This document shows, piece by piece, positions 8,640 through 17,428 of a stretch of DNA of 64,000 nt. The notes under the pieces are model-generated. The model saw only the letters and a list, made by a program, of their open reading frames with translations. It was not told the origin of the DNA and did not search any database. Made by a program: the position numbers and the translations under genes. Position 1 is the stretch's first letter; the number at the start of each line of letters is the position of its first letter. The stretch comes from Candidatus Sumerlaeota bacterium (GTDB lineage: Bacteria > Sumerlaeota > Sumerlaeia > Sumerlaeales > Sumerlaeaceae): the NCBI GenBank assembly GCA_017161655.1, contig JADFCV010000007.1:71028-135027 (forward strand). The letters are read 5' to 3'.

Positions 8640-10040
8640 ATGAGTCGTCCCCAATTCTCCGAACAAACACCACTTCCCGAGCGTTCGGTCACATGTCAGA
8701 AAATCTGCCTCTGGATTCAGTTATTATCCGAGGGCAAAAGTTGCGAACCCCCGCGATTCGAATCGGAATATGCGAACCGAATTGTTCAGGCCATCCTGGG
8801 TTACCACAACACCTTGCGCACTGAACAAAGAAAGACGCAGCTCCTCGATGACCTGCTGACACGCCTACATGAAGGAAACCGGGTCGAACATCTTCTCGAT
8901 TTCATCTTTGCAAATTTCTCCGACCTCCTTCCCTTTGATCGAATCGGCCTCTCACTTCTCGACGAAGAGTCTCCGGACGTTGCAGAGGCAGTGTACATGA
9001 AACTGCGGGAAGGTGAGCCGAGATTAGCTCCAGGCTACCGAGCAAACATTCGCCAGAGCTCCCTTTACACAGTCCTGAAATCAGGACAGCCACGGATTAT
9101 CTCAGATTTGGTCGAGTACCTCAACCAGCATCCTTCGAGCCACTCAACGAAGCTCCTCATAGAAGAGGGAATGCGATCCAGCCTGACAGTGCCTCTTCAT
9201 GCACTTGGCCGCGCAGTCGGCTTTTTGTTTTTTTCCTCGCAAAGTCCCGACGCTTACCATGAACCCCACGTTCTTTTACTGTTAAAAATCGCCCGCAAAC
9301 TCGGGATGGCGATCGAAAAAGCTCGAATCATCGAGAAGCTCGAAGCGCGCAACGCCCAGCTGCGCAGGCTTGCTAACATGGTATCGCACGATCTCAGAAC
9401 GCCTCTCTCGGTTGTCACAGGCTATGTGTCGATGTTCTCAGAGGGAAATTTCGGCGGGCTTACCGATGAGCAGCGAAATGTGTTAGAAAAAATGAAAAAA
9501 GCGTGCAACCAGACCCAAATGCTGCTGGATGACTTGCTTGACTGTGCACTGGCTGAAGCTCATCGCCTGCAATTGCACAAAGAGAACTTTTCGCTTCCCG
9601 CGCTCGTTGATGAACGCGTTGATCATCTGCGGCAGCAACTGGATTTGCGAAAGCTCGATATAAAGGTGGCTTTCGATGTGTCCCTGCCAACCATTACGGC
9701 AGATCGTGAGCGCATTGGGCGAATTTTCGATAATCTGTTGAGCAACGCGATGAAATTCAGCCCCTCTGGCTCAACAGTCTTCATTACGCTCACTCGCCGA
9801 GAAAACGATTTTCTCATGGGAGTGCGTGATACTGGTCCGGGGCTTTCCGAGGAACAGCGAAAGAAACTCTTCTCGTGTTTCCCAGAGATTCGAAGCAGTG
9901 CGTCGCGTGGACCTGGCCGTTCCGTTGGGTTGGGGCTGACTATTGCAAAGGAGCTTGTCGAAGCTCACGGAGGGCACATTTGGGTGGAAAGTTCACCTGG
10001 CGCTGGGGCCACTTTCTGGTTTACTATACCGGCGGCATGA
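8640..10040 (+). CDS. soluble GAF-domain sensor histidine kinase
   Basis: This is a cytoplasmic two-component sensor of 466 aa without membrane segments. Domains are a short N-terminal region, a GAF domain at about residues 65-220, a linker helix, and HisKA with phosphoacceptor His250 in MVSHDLRTPLS. HATPase_c follows with its N box (NLLSNAMKFSP), G1 box (VRDTGPGLS) and G2 box (GLGLTIAKELV). The start is firm: AGGAGGTG lies at optimal distance before ATG 8640. No response regulator is adjacent, so it is an orphan here. The GAF ligand (small molecule, heme or other) cannot be told from sequence. Confidence 0.92.
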   Translation: MSRPQFSEQTPLPERSVTCQKICLWIQLLSEGKSCEPPRFESEYANRIVQAILGYHNTLRTEQRKTQLLDDLLTRLHEGNRVEHLLDFIFANFSDLLPFDRIGLSLLDEESPDVAEAVYMKLREGEPRLAPGYRANIRQSSLYTVLKSGQPRIISDLVEYLNQHPSSHSTKLLIEEGMRSSLTVPLHALGRAVGFLFFSSQSPDAYHEPHVLLLLKIARKLGMAIEKARIIEKLEARNAQLRRLANMVSHDLRTPLSVVTGYVSMFSEGNFGGLTDEQRNVLEKMKKACNQTQMLLDDLLDCALAEAHRLQLHKENFSLPALVDERVDHLRQQLDLRKLDIKVAFDVSLPTITADRERIGRIFDNLLSNAMKFSPSGSTVFITLTRRENDFLMGVRDTGPGLSEEQRKKLFSCFPEIRSSASRGPGRSVGLGLTIAKELVEAHGGHIWVESSPGAGATFWFTIPAA

Positions 10041-10103
10041 TTTCGGTGTCATGACAGGGGAGTGTGCTTAAGTCTTGCTCGCTCACCTCAGAACTGATGC
10101 TTA

Positions 10104-10607
10104 TCAACTCCCTGAATTCCCAACATCATCGCTTGTCCCCACGACTTTTCCCTTTCCACCGCCAGCCGGTGATGTTGCGAAACGCTTCTCTTTCTCAGGA
10201 ATCCACCAATCCTTGACGTGATGAACCATGGGATACATGGGATCCTGCACATAGGCCTCTGGCGGCATGGCTATTCCTCGCGTCCTCAAAAACTCTTCAA
10301 ACCCACCGGGACGAGCTATCAAGGTGAACTGAGCTGGAAATTCATAGCGGTTGCAGAACTTGTGAGGAACATTGGCGGGAACCAGAAGTTCGCGCATTCG
10401 CTCAGTAGGAGTCCATCGATCAAAAAGTGCTACTTCGGCTTGCCCATTTGTTCCAAGAATCGTGAGATTCCACCGATGAGTCACGGGTTCTAATTTCTCA
10501 GGATCAGGTGTGGGAGGAACGACAACGCTAAACAGACTATACTCACCTTCGCTCGCTAGCACCAACCACCGCGAATTCAAAAACCAATAAATCTCGGGGA
10601 CACTCAT
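10104..10607 (-). CDS. cupin-like protein
   Basis: A 167-aa protein resembling single-domain cupins. A GEYSLFSVVVPP strand leads into a VTHRWNLTILGTNGQ segment. PANVPHKFCN provides the second cupin motif with a metal-ligand-type His, and a helix PGGFEEFLRTRGI follows, as in quercetinase/mannose-isomerase-like cupins. Only part of the usual metal-ligand set is obvious, so activity is uncertain. I prefer ATG 10607 (MSVPEIY): the longer frame to 10748 would overlap the start of the divergent MFS gene. The C-terminal ~40 residues are Gly/Lys-rich and probably disordered. It is divergent from the transporter. Confidence 0.55.
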   Translation of the reverse strand: MSVPEIYWFLNSRWLVLASEGEYSLFSVVVPPTPDPEKLEPVTHRWNLTILGTNGQAEVALFDRWTPTERMRELLVPANVPHKFCNRYEFPAQFTLIARPGGFEEFLRTRGIAMPPEAYVQDPMYPMVHHVKDWWIPEKEKRFATSPAGGGKGKVVGTSDDVGNSGS

Positions 10608-10725
10608 AAGACACCGCCCAGCTTGCCCTTTCTCTGATAGCCGCAGCAGTAGACGTTCGTAAAAAGCAACAAAAAAGGGGTGAACACTTGACAGAGATAT
10701 CCAATCGAGTAGTGGAAGTCTTTCT

Positions 10726-11994
10726 ATGAGCAGCCAATCCGCTAGCACACCTTCGATGAATGCTCCCCCAGCATTTCACGATTTTCGAAAGAGCGCGATT
10801 CTTGCTATCCTCACTGCAGCGCTGGGTTTTTTCGTCGATGCTTACGACTTGTTGCTTTATAGCATTGTTCGCAAAGCTAGCCTTGAGTCGCTCGGTTTCG
10901 CTGGCGATCAAATCCGCACGGTTGGGGTTCATCTCCTTAACGCCCAGCTTCTCGGACTTCTCCTGGGCGGAATCCTGTGGGGTGTGCTTGGGGATCTCCG
11001 TGGGCGGCGCTCCGTGCTTTTTGGCTCGATCGCGATGTATTCTGTGGCAACGCTCGCAAATGCCTTTGTCAACTCTGCCACGGCTTATGGTTTTTGGCGC
11101 TTCGTTGCTGGCATTGGCCTTGCCGGTGAACTTGGGGCCGGCGTCACATTGGTCAGCGAGCTGATGTCGCCCCGCAATCGCGGCTATGGAACCATGATCG
11201 TTGCCTCAGTCGGGGTGCTTGGTGTGGTCACTGCGTCACTCATTGGCGATCTGTTTCCCTGGCGCTATTCGTATGCGATCGGCGGTGTCCTTGGCTTTCT
11301 TCTTCTAGCGCTGCGGATCGGCGTGAGCGAGTCACCAATCTTCGCGCGAGCACTCCAGGCCAAGACCTCGCGCGGGAATTTTTTCGCTCTCTTTACAAAC
11401 TGGGATCGATTCCGCCGCTATGCGAGTCTCATCTTGGTCGCCATGCCTATCTGGTATGCCATTGGCATCCTGGTCACGTTTTCACCAGAGCTTGGGAAAG
11501 CTCTTGGCCTTGACCCAGCCCCAAAGAGCTCCTTGGCCGTGATGTTCTACTACCTCGCCCTCACCTTTGGCGATCTCGTGAATGGTTACCTGAGCCAGCT
11601 TTTCCAAACACGAAAACGGATTATTGCTTCATTCATGTTTCTTGCGGTTGCTCTCTCTGCGGTCTATCTGCTGGCAGGCGGTCTTTCGCTGACCTTCTTC
11701 TACGCCACATGCGCTGCTCTCGGGTTTGTGTCAGGGTATTGGGCTGTATTTGTTACGGTTGCAGCCGAACAATTCGGCACGAACCTGCGTGCCACGGTTG
11801 CTGTAACCGCGCCTAATTTTGTGCGGGGCCTCACCGCCATTCTCACCTGGCTGTTCAATCTCCTCGCTACCCGGATGGATGTGCGGCTTGCCGCCGGCAT
11901 CGTAGGGATGGGCACGTTCATTCTGGCTGCGCTTGCGTTGAGCCACATCGAGGAAACCTACGGCAAGGACCTCGATTTTATCGAAAAGATTTAG
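10726..11994 (+). CDS. MFS transporter
   Basis: A 422-aa major facilitator protein with about 12 hydrophobic segments. The first helix carries FFVDAYDLLLYSIV, typical of the sugar/metabolite:H+ symporter (SP/MHS) branch. The loop 2-3 signature is GDLRGRRSVLFG, and a PRNRGYG motif sits at the end of helix 4. The central loop is short and basic. The start at 10726 has GGAAG seven bases upstream; an internal Met (MNAPPAFH) is possible. The substrate is unknown; this branch often moves organic acids, sugars or aromatic acids. It is divergent from the cupin gene and may be coregulated with it. Confidence 0.88.
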   Translation: MSSQSASTPSMNAPPAFHDFRKSAILAILTAALGFFVDAYDLLLYSIVRKASLESLGFAGDQIRTVGVHLLNAQLLGLLLGGILWGVLGDLRGRRSVLFGSIAMYSVATLANAFVNSATAYGFWRFVAGIGLAGELGAGVTLVSELMSPRNRGYGTMIVASVGVLGVVTASLIGDLFPWRYSYAIGGVLGFLLLALRIGVSESPIFARALQAKTSRGNFFALFTNWDRFRRYASLILVAMPIWYAIGILVTFSPELGKALGLDPAPKSSLAVMFYYLALTFGDLVNGYLSQLFQTRKRIIASFMFLAVALSAVYLLAGGLSLTFFYATCAALGFVSGYWAVFVTVAAEQFGTNLRATVAVTAPNFVRGLTAILTWLFNLLATRMDVRLAAGIVGMGTFILAALALSHIEETYGKDLDFIEKI

Positions 11995-12062
11995 TACAAC
12001 CAAGGGGTGACTTCTTGGATGCACGCCGCATGGCCACGCCCTCTGGCTTCATCTGGCTCCCC

Positions 12063-12100
12063 TAAAAGCAAAACTCGCGGCGCCTGGCGACGCCGCGAGT
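12063..12100 (-). terminator. rho-independent terminator after rplS
   Basis: A perfect 10-bp stem (ACTCGCGGCG at 12073-12082 with CGCCGCGAGT at 12091-12100) closes an 8-base loop. On the minus strand it is followed by TTTGCTTTT. It lies 29 bases past the rplS stop. Confidence 0.9.
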
Positions 12101-12128
12101 GATCTGCTCAGCTGATTTCGATCTTTGG

Positions 12129-12590
12129 TTACTCTTGTTTCGCTTGAGCTTCCTGTTGAGGCTCGCTTTGCGGGGCCGCTTCCTCCTGCTGTACGGAGTC
12201 GCCTACCACAAGATTCTCTTCGAGACCAGCGTGCTTAACCTTGCGCTCAACAATGCGGGCCTTTTTCCCCCGCAACTCGCGCAGGTAGTAGAGTTTCGCG
12301 CGGCGCACACGTCCGCGGCGAAGAACCTCGATCTTCTCAATCTTCGGAGAATGAAGCGGAAAGATACGCTCCATTCCAACGCCGTAACTCACCCGGCGCA
12401 CCGTGAAGGTCTCACTTATCCCGCTGCCCTTGCGGCGAATGCAGACACCAACGAAATCTTGGATGCGTTCCTTGTCGCCCTCCGAAATCAGAACCGACAC
12501 ACGAACTGTGTCGCCCGGCCCGAAGTCCGGGATATCCTTCTTCAGCTGCTGCGCAACATAGTCGCGAATGATTGGGTTTGTGCTACTCAT
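12129..12590 (-). CDS. rplS: 50S ribosomal protein L19
   Basis: L19 is a large-subunit protein at the 30S-50S interface. The 153-aa product has the family core: [11 protein letters not shown], the [12 protein letters not shown] strand, the [13 protein letters not shown] signature and [14 protein letters not shown]. It carries an additional C-terminal tail of about 30 residues rich in Gln, Glu and Ala, absent from the ~115-aa E. coli protein. ATG 12590 (MSSTNPII) is chosen because GGAGAG lies just upstream; six extra residues from 12608 are unlikely. The gene is followed by a strong terminator. No rpsP, rimM or trmD lies in the flanks, where these often accompany rplS. Confidence 0.95.
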   Translation of the reverse strand: MSSTNPIIRDYVAQQLKKDIPDFGPGDTVRVSVLISEGDKERIQDFVGVCIRRKGSGISETFTVRRVSYGVGMERIFPLHSPKIEKIEVLRRGRVRRAKLYYLRELRGKKARIVERKVKHAGLEENLVVGDSVQQEEAAPQSEPQQEAQAKQE

Positions 12591-12802
12591 GAGTGGGGCT
12601 CTCCTCACTCGAATAAGATTCGGCAGAGGTGACGTCGGGCGCAGCCGAGCGCGTCACATGCCCGCCGTCCGAGAACCTTTCCGGGGTTTACGAACGGGAT
12701 AACCACATCCCTTTTACGGATGTGCACAAATCAACGCAAAAGCTATACGGTGAACAAGTGCGAATCATTCGCAGGAAAACAACGAACCAGCCCCCGACTG
12801 CC

Positions 12803-13849
12803 TCACAAGCGTGCCTTGCCTGGCTTCTTATCTCGTCTTCCCCGGCTCCAGCGCAAGGCTAGCTCAAGAGCATTCTCAAAGCTGCGATGGCTCAGGGGAG
12901 CCTCAGGAATCCAGGCTCGATCGAAGGCGGTACCATGGTCAGGCGACGTGCGCACGAAGGGCAACCCTATGGTTACGTTGACACCTGTCTCAAAGGCAAT
13001 CGTCTTCAGCGGAGCAAGGCCCTGGTCATGATACATCGCGAGTACAAAATCAAACTCCCCCCGGCAGGCCCGATGGAAGACTGTGTCGGCAGGGTAGGGC
13101 CCACTCGCATCAATGCCGCGCGACCAAGCTTCCTGAATGGCTGGCCGGATGATGTCGATTTCTTCCCGCCCAAACTCACCGTTCTCGCCAGCATGAGGAT
13201 TCAAGCCGCACACGCCAATCCGTGCTTTGCGACGCAGGAACCTTTGACTCCAACGTTCAATAAGCTCGATCGATCGGACAAGGTGATTGTACTCAATAAG
13301 ATGTGGCACTTCCCTCAGTGCCACGTGAATGGTCTCAAGCACCACGCGTAGTTTTCCCCCCGTCAGCATCATCCGCACCTCGCATCCCCCGCTCAACCCT
13401 GCAAGCATCTCGGTATGCCCCGGAAATGCTACTCCGGCTGCACGAATCGCCTCCTTACTGATGGGGGCTGTCACGAGAGCTTGTGCCGCGTTGTCCAGAC
13501 AGGCACGGACGCCCGCCTCAATCCATATTGCGCTTGCTGCTCCATTTGCTGCGGACACACGTCCGCGCTCGAAGTGGCTGTCCCGGAGCTCCGGCAACTC
13601 GATCATAACTATTGGAGACTCCCGCAATTCTGAAATGTGCTCGCTGAGGGCCCCCCCCATCTCCATTCTTCTGTAGTCGAGTCGGACGCCGTCGAGGGCG
13701 GCAGCAGCATCGAGCGTTCTTGCATCGCCAAATATGAGCAGCCGTGCACGATTTGCGAATTTGCCAGAGGCTATCGCACGCGCAATAAGTCGCGGGCCAA
13801 TGCCACCTGGATCTCCCATCGTCACAGCTAGGGTGGGGATTTGCTTCAT
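12803..13849 (-). CDS. pdxA: 4-hydroxythreonine-4-phosphate dehydrogenase
   Basis: PdxA oxidises 4-phosphohydroxy-L-threonine in the DXP-dependent pyridoxal 5'-phosphate pathway, delivering the substrate that PdxJ joins with DXP. The 348-aa protein starts with VTMGDPGGIGP. It has TAPISKEAIRAAG and GHTEMLA in the middle, and ends the catalytic part with AMYHDQGLAPLKT, containing the metal-binding His and Asp, then GLPFVRTSPDHGTAFD. AAGGG precedes the ATG at good spacing. It lies 28 bp downstream of the surA-like gene in the same orientation, an arrangement known from E. coli (surA-pdxA). pdxJ is about 22 kb away in this window. Confidence 0.95.
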   Translation of the reverse strand: MKQIPTLAVTMGDPGGIGPRLIARAIASGKFANRARLLIFGDARTLDAAAALDGVRLDYRRMEMGGALSEHISELRESPIVMIELPELRDSHFERGRVSAANGAASAIWIEAGVRACLDNAAQALVTAPISKEAIRAAGVAFPGHTEMLAGLSGGCEVRMMLTGGKLRVVLETIHVALREVPHLIEYNHLVRSIELIERWSQRFLRRKARIGVCGLNPHAGENGEFGREEIDIIRPAIQEAWSRGIDASGPYPADTVFHRACRGEFDFVLAMYHDQGLAPLKTIAFETGVNVTIGLPFVRTSPDHGTAFDRAWIPEAPLSHRSFENALELALRWSRGRRDKKPGKARL

Positions 13850-13877
13850 AGGCTTTTCCCTTCGTTCGCCCCCAGTG

Positions 13878-14975
13878 TCAATGCGAGAAGAATTTCAAGA
13901 TTCCTCGGCGACGCCTTTCATTCTTCGAACTGGGATACGTTTCACGTTCACGTACGTCAGCCAACTTCCCCGTTGAGGAGGAACTGACCACACTTGACTG
14001 AATACAATGCTTGTACTCCGCCGGTATCTTTGAGGCTAATCTTTTATCATACAGAATGAGCGAGGCTTTCCGACGATGCTCTTGAAGCAGCGTTTCTCGT
14101 GCTGCGAGAAAACGTCTTTCATACAATGCAGAACGCGCACCTCGCTTTGCGTCGACGTAGAAAACACAAGCGTAGTTCCCTGTCACGAGGGGTGGGGTCA
14201 CCTGTCCTGGTTCGAGTTTTTCCACCGCGCGAAGCACCTCAGGTGCTAACTTTTCGGCGGGGATGTAACCCAGATCTCCGCCCATGGCTGCTTCTTCGGG
14301 AATTTCTGAATAACGTCTCGCTGTTTCCTCAAAACTCAGGTGGGCTTCTGTCCCCAGCCGCAAAACATTCGCGACGCGTGCAAGTGCCTTTTCGCGCCCC
14401 CTAGTCGATTCCGTATCAATGGCGACACCAATGCGACGTAGCCGAAAACTCTCCGCTCGTGTTCCCTTCCTTCGGCATTCTGCTTCGAACTCTGCCACGT
14501 CCGAATCTGTCACAGTGAATCGGCTGGCCACTGCGCGGCCAATGCGATAGTCCTCCGTTGCGCGACGGGCAAGGTCCTGCTTAAATCTCTCAAGCGACCC
14601 GTACTCCTCGGTCACGTCCTTGAGAAACGCTTCTTTTGATGGGTAGTGCGAGCGAGCCTCCGCAACCATAGCTTCCACCTGGTCCTGGATTTCCCCCTGT
14701 GGGACATCCGCGACGCTACGACGCGCTACGGTGAGCAAGAGTTTACGATCCAGCAAGGTTTTCACCGCCTGTGTGTCTGCTTCGGCGACAGGATCAGCTG
14801 CGCGACCATAGCCTCGCTTCTCGCGCAGCACGTCGGCGAGATCGCTCGCAAGGATCACTTCTTCGTTTAGCTTTGCAATGACCCGGTCAAGCGTTTGCCC
14901 ACCTGGGGCGATTTGAGCCGCCACAACGAAGAGCATCAAAAAACCTGCGCCGCACCATCTCGCCCCAAAGCTCAT
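13878..14975 (-). CDS. SurA-like periplasmic peptidyl-prolyl isomerase
   Basis: An exported folding factor of 365 aa. A signal peptide (about residues 1-25, CGAGFLMLFVVAAQ region) is followed by a SurA_N-type helical segment (LDRVIAKLNEEVILASDLADVL). One parvulin domain follows at about 185-285, with the family signature SFEETARRYSE...GGDLGYIPAEKL and LEPGQVTPPLVT. There is one rotamase domain rather than the two of E. coli SurA. The last ~40 residues are Ser- and Arg-rich and look non-conserved. The ATG lies one base after the upstream gene's stop, with GGAGATC before it, so translation is probably coupled. Role: outer-membrane protein maturation, by family. Confidence 0.85.
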   Translation of the reverse strand: MSFGARWCGAGFLMLFVVAAQIAPGGQTLDRVIAKLNEEVILASDLADVLREKRGYGRAADPVAEADTQAVKTLLDRKLLLTVARRSVADVPQGEIQDQVEAMVAEARSHYPSKEAFLKDVTEEYGSLERFKQDLARRATEDYRIGRAVASRFTVTDSDVAEFEAECRRKGTRAESFRLRRIGVAIDTESTRGREKALARVANVLRLGTEAHLSFEETARRYSEIPEEAAMGGDLGYIPAEKLAPEVLRAVEKLEPGQVTPPLVTGNYACVFYVDAKRGARSALYERRFLAARETLLQEHRRKASLILYDKRLASKIPAEYKHCIQSSVVSSSSTGKLADVRERETYPSSKNERRRRGILKFFSH

Positions 14976-14976
14976 A

Positions 14977-16194
14977 TCAATGATCTCCTGCAGGCACCGG
15001 GATCAATAAAAGAGGCGTGGGCAGGCAAGAAGCACCAGGCGGTGAGTAGATAAGCTCAATCACTCCCTTTTTCTGGTCCAATCTTGGCGGATACTGCTGA
15101 ATGACGGCAACACTTGATCGCCCTTTGAACGTAGTGCTCTCACGCGGTAACGGCACAATGCCGCCCTTGTAGCGGCCGTCGTTTACGGCCACGGCCAGAG
15201 CACATGCCTCGCACCACTTCTTGCCTGATGGCGGATACCATAGGCCAAGCATAAGACCACGCCCGTCACTTGTGGTGTATTCCAAACGCACTCGGTAAAT
15301 GACGCCGTAGTTGCCAGCGAGTGTTACCGATGTCTGGCGGCTGCTGTCCCAGCCCTTTATCCACGGATCTGTCTTTCCGTCGGCGAGGACGATCTGCTTT
15401 GGGCCCTCTGCCGTGTCATAGACATGTCCCTCTCCCGGCGTTATGTCGTACTCCGTTGTGTGATAGAGGCCCCGCCCGGCACCTGAACCTTTTCTTGGGG
15501 GCAGAACTTCTTTGATGCGAGCGTTTGCGTCAACCGCCGCGCTATCGAGTGTCGTCTGGAGAACTGTGATTCGCGCAGGCTGATCCACTTCGAAATCATA
15601 AAAGCCATGAACGAGTTCGTCAAACTGGACTTTCGCCGCATCCATGCGAGGGTCGAGGACAGCGGCTTTTCCTGCGGGCACAACAAGAGGCTGGGAAGGA
15701 ACCTTGCCCGAGAAGTACTCAATCAGCCCCTCTTTTCCGACTTTGTAATAGTCCGTACTAGGTCCCGTGGAGGCATATCGTTTGAATCGAAGGGTTAGCG
15801 GACCATCGCCCAAATTCTCAATGACTGTAGAAATGCGTTTCGCACTGTCTGTGGTCGCATTGACATGATAAACGTACACTCGTACGTGCCCCGGCTCAAC
15901 CCTCTCGCGCACGCCGGCCCCTTCTGGCACGCGGAAATACTCGGGATCATCGGAAAACACCATGGAGGGACCGCCCGCTCGCTTTTCATAAGGAAGCGTC
16001 GAGATGCGATCGAGCTCAAACGTTCCGACGTTAACGACATCGCCTGGCCTTGCTTGCGAAAGTTGTTTTAGCACTTGCTCGGGAAGAGTCATAGTTTGCT
16101 TTGCCGCTGTTTCCTTTGCCACTGCGTGATTTCCCAACACACACAAGCCTATACTAGCTGCCAGTGCTAGGCTTTGTAGGGTCCAGATTCGCAT
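14977..16194 (-). CDS. secreted protein of unknown function
   Basis: No family is recognised. The 405-aa protein starts with a clear signal peptide (MRIWTLQSLALAASIGL... cleaved near AVAKE). The mature part is a soluble, beta-rich sequence with Tyr/Val/Thr-rich strands, for example RVYVYHVN and ITVLQTTLDS. There is one CEAC pair and no membrane anchor. ATG 16194 is preferred because GGAGAG lies eight bases upstream; the longer frame to 16233 lacks support. It sits between obg and the SurA-like gene and is probably cotranscribed with the latter, so it could be a client or partner in the envelope. Confidence 0.75.
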   Translation of the reverse strand: MRIWTLQSLALAASIGLCVLGNHAVAKETAAKQTMTLPEQVLKQLSQARPGDVVNVGTFELDRISTLPYEKRAGGPSMVFSDDPEYFRVPEGAGVRERVEPGHVRVYVYHVNATTDSAKRISTVIENLGDGPLTLRFKRYASTGPSTDYYKVGKEGLIEYFSGKVPSQPLVVPAGKAAVLDPRMDAAKVQFDELVHGFYDFEVDQPARITVLQTTLDSAAVDANARIKEVLPPRKGSGAGRGLYHTTEYDITPGEGHVYDTAEGPKQIVLADGKTDPWIKGWDSSRQTSVTLAGNYGVIYRVRLEYTTSDGRGLMLGLWYPPSGKKWCEACALAVAVNDGRYKGGIVPLPRESTTFKGRSSVAVIQQYPPRLDQKKGVIELIYSPPGASCLPTPLLLIPVPAGDH

Positions 16195-16257
16195 AGTGCA
16201 CTCTCCGTAGGCCGCTGCCCGGAGAAACGTCAATACGGAATATCAAGCTCGTTTCCG

Positions 16258-17349
16258 TCACTCTCCCGATGGGATAGAAGCTTCGGCCCCACTTTGCATG
16301 TTGTTTCCGGAGTGTCGCTGCGTACTTTCTTCTTGTCTCTGCGACAGCTCGCACAATTTCCGTCGGATCTGTTCCTTCAACGCATCAAGTCCCGCGCCGG
16401 TTTGCGCGCTGATGGGCAAGATCTCTAGCCCTTCGCGCTCGCGAAACTCCCGCACAATCTTCTCCACCGTTTCCGGCGTAAGCAGGTCGATTTTTGTGAG
16501 GCAGACGATCTGTGGCTTGCGGGCAAGCGTTTCGGTATAGGCCGCTAGCTCTTGGTTCACCAGATGCCACGCGTAATGATAGTGCTCGAAATCGTCTATG
16601 TTGCCGTTTTCAGGAGGAGCGACAAGATGCACCAACATTTTCGTGCGTTCAATGTGCCGCAAGAAGCGGAGGCCTAAGCCAGCTCCCCGATGAGCACCTT
16701 CGATGAGTCCAGGGATGTCGGCGAGTGTGCAGCGCGACGCCGCATCAAGCTCCATCACACCAAGATTTGGGTGCACCGTCGTGAATGGGTAGGGCGCAAT
16801 CTTGGGGTTGGCAGCGGTCACAGCTGCAAGCAAGGTGGATTTGCCGGCATTTGGAAGGCCAACGATACCAACGTCGGCAATGATTTTCAGTTCAAGAACG
16901 AGAGTGCGTTTTTCCCCTTCTTCGCCGTACTCGAACTTCCGCGGGGCTTTATTCGTCGGTGTGGCAAAGTGCTGGTTGCCTCGCCCACCTCGGCCACCTC
17001 GCGCCGCGAGATAGGTTTGGCCAGGTTCTAGTAGCTCGGCGAGCACGTTGCCTTGTTCGTCGCAAACCACTGTTCCAAGGGGCACACGAAGGTACAGATC
17101 TTCACCATCCCGACCGGAGCAATTGTTTCCCGAGCCGTGCTGACCGCGTTTGGCTTTGTGGTGTGGCTTGTATTTAAAATCGAGCAAGGTTGTCATGTGC
17201 GGATCCGCCACCAGATAAATGTGGCCGCCCCGCCCGCCATCGCCACCATCTGGCCCTCCAAATGGCACATACTTTTCACGGCGAAAGCTGACACAGCCAT
17301 CGCCGCCGTCGCCTGCTTGCAAAAAGATTTTGGCGTGATCCACAAACAT
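16258..17349 (-). CDS. obgE: GTPase Obg
   Basis: Obg is an essential GTPase in late 50S assembly and stress signalling. The 363-aa product has the glycine-rich Obg fold first (FVDHAKIFLQAGDGGDGCVSFRREK, repeated GGDGG turns). The G domain follows, with G1 GLPNAGKST (Lys170), G3 DIPGLIEGAHRGAGLG and G4 TKID. The third, variable C-terminal domain is missing: the protein ends with a short Gln/Ser-rich tail of about 30 residues. This is common outside Firmicutes and Proteobacteria. ATG 17349 begins the conserved MFVDHAKI; the longer frame adds only six residues. It is divergent from rarA by about 80 bp. Confidence 0.95.
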   Translation of the reverse strand: MFVDHAKIFLQAGDGGDGCVSFRREKYVPFGGPDGGDGGRGGHIYLVADPHMTTLLDFKYKPHHKAKRGQHGSGNNCSGRDGEDLYLRVPLGTVVCDEQGNVLAELLEPGQTYLAARGGRGGRGNQHFATPTNKAPRKFEYGEEGEKRTLVLELKIIADVGIVGLPNAGKSTLLAAVTAANPKIAPYPFTTVHPNLGVMELDAASRCTLADIPGLIEGAHRGAGLGLRFLRHIERTKMLVHLVAPPENGNIDDFEHYHYAWHLVNQELAAYTETLARKPQIVCLTKIDLLTPETVEKIVREFREREGLEILPISAQTGAGLDALKEQIRRKLCELSQRQEESTQRHSGNNMQSGAEASIPSGE

Positions 17350-17428
17350 AGCCGTTACCGTAAACAATAGAGTTTAGAATTCATTTGTTCTGCGTCGAGT
17401 CTGATGGCACCATGGCTTTTCGAGCAAG

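Noticed and set aside
8618-8640. TATAAT at 8620-8625 as a -10 box for the GAF kinase
   Set aside because: Transcription from it would start within the Shine-Dalgarno, leaving no ribosome-binding site, and no -35 box matches at 17 bases.
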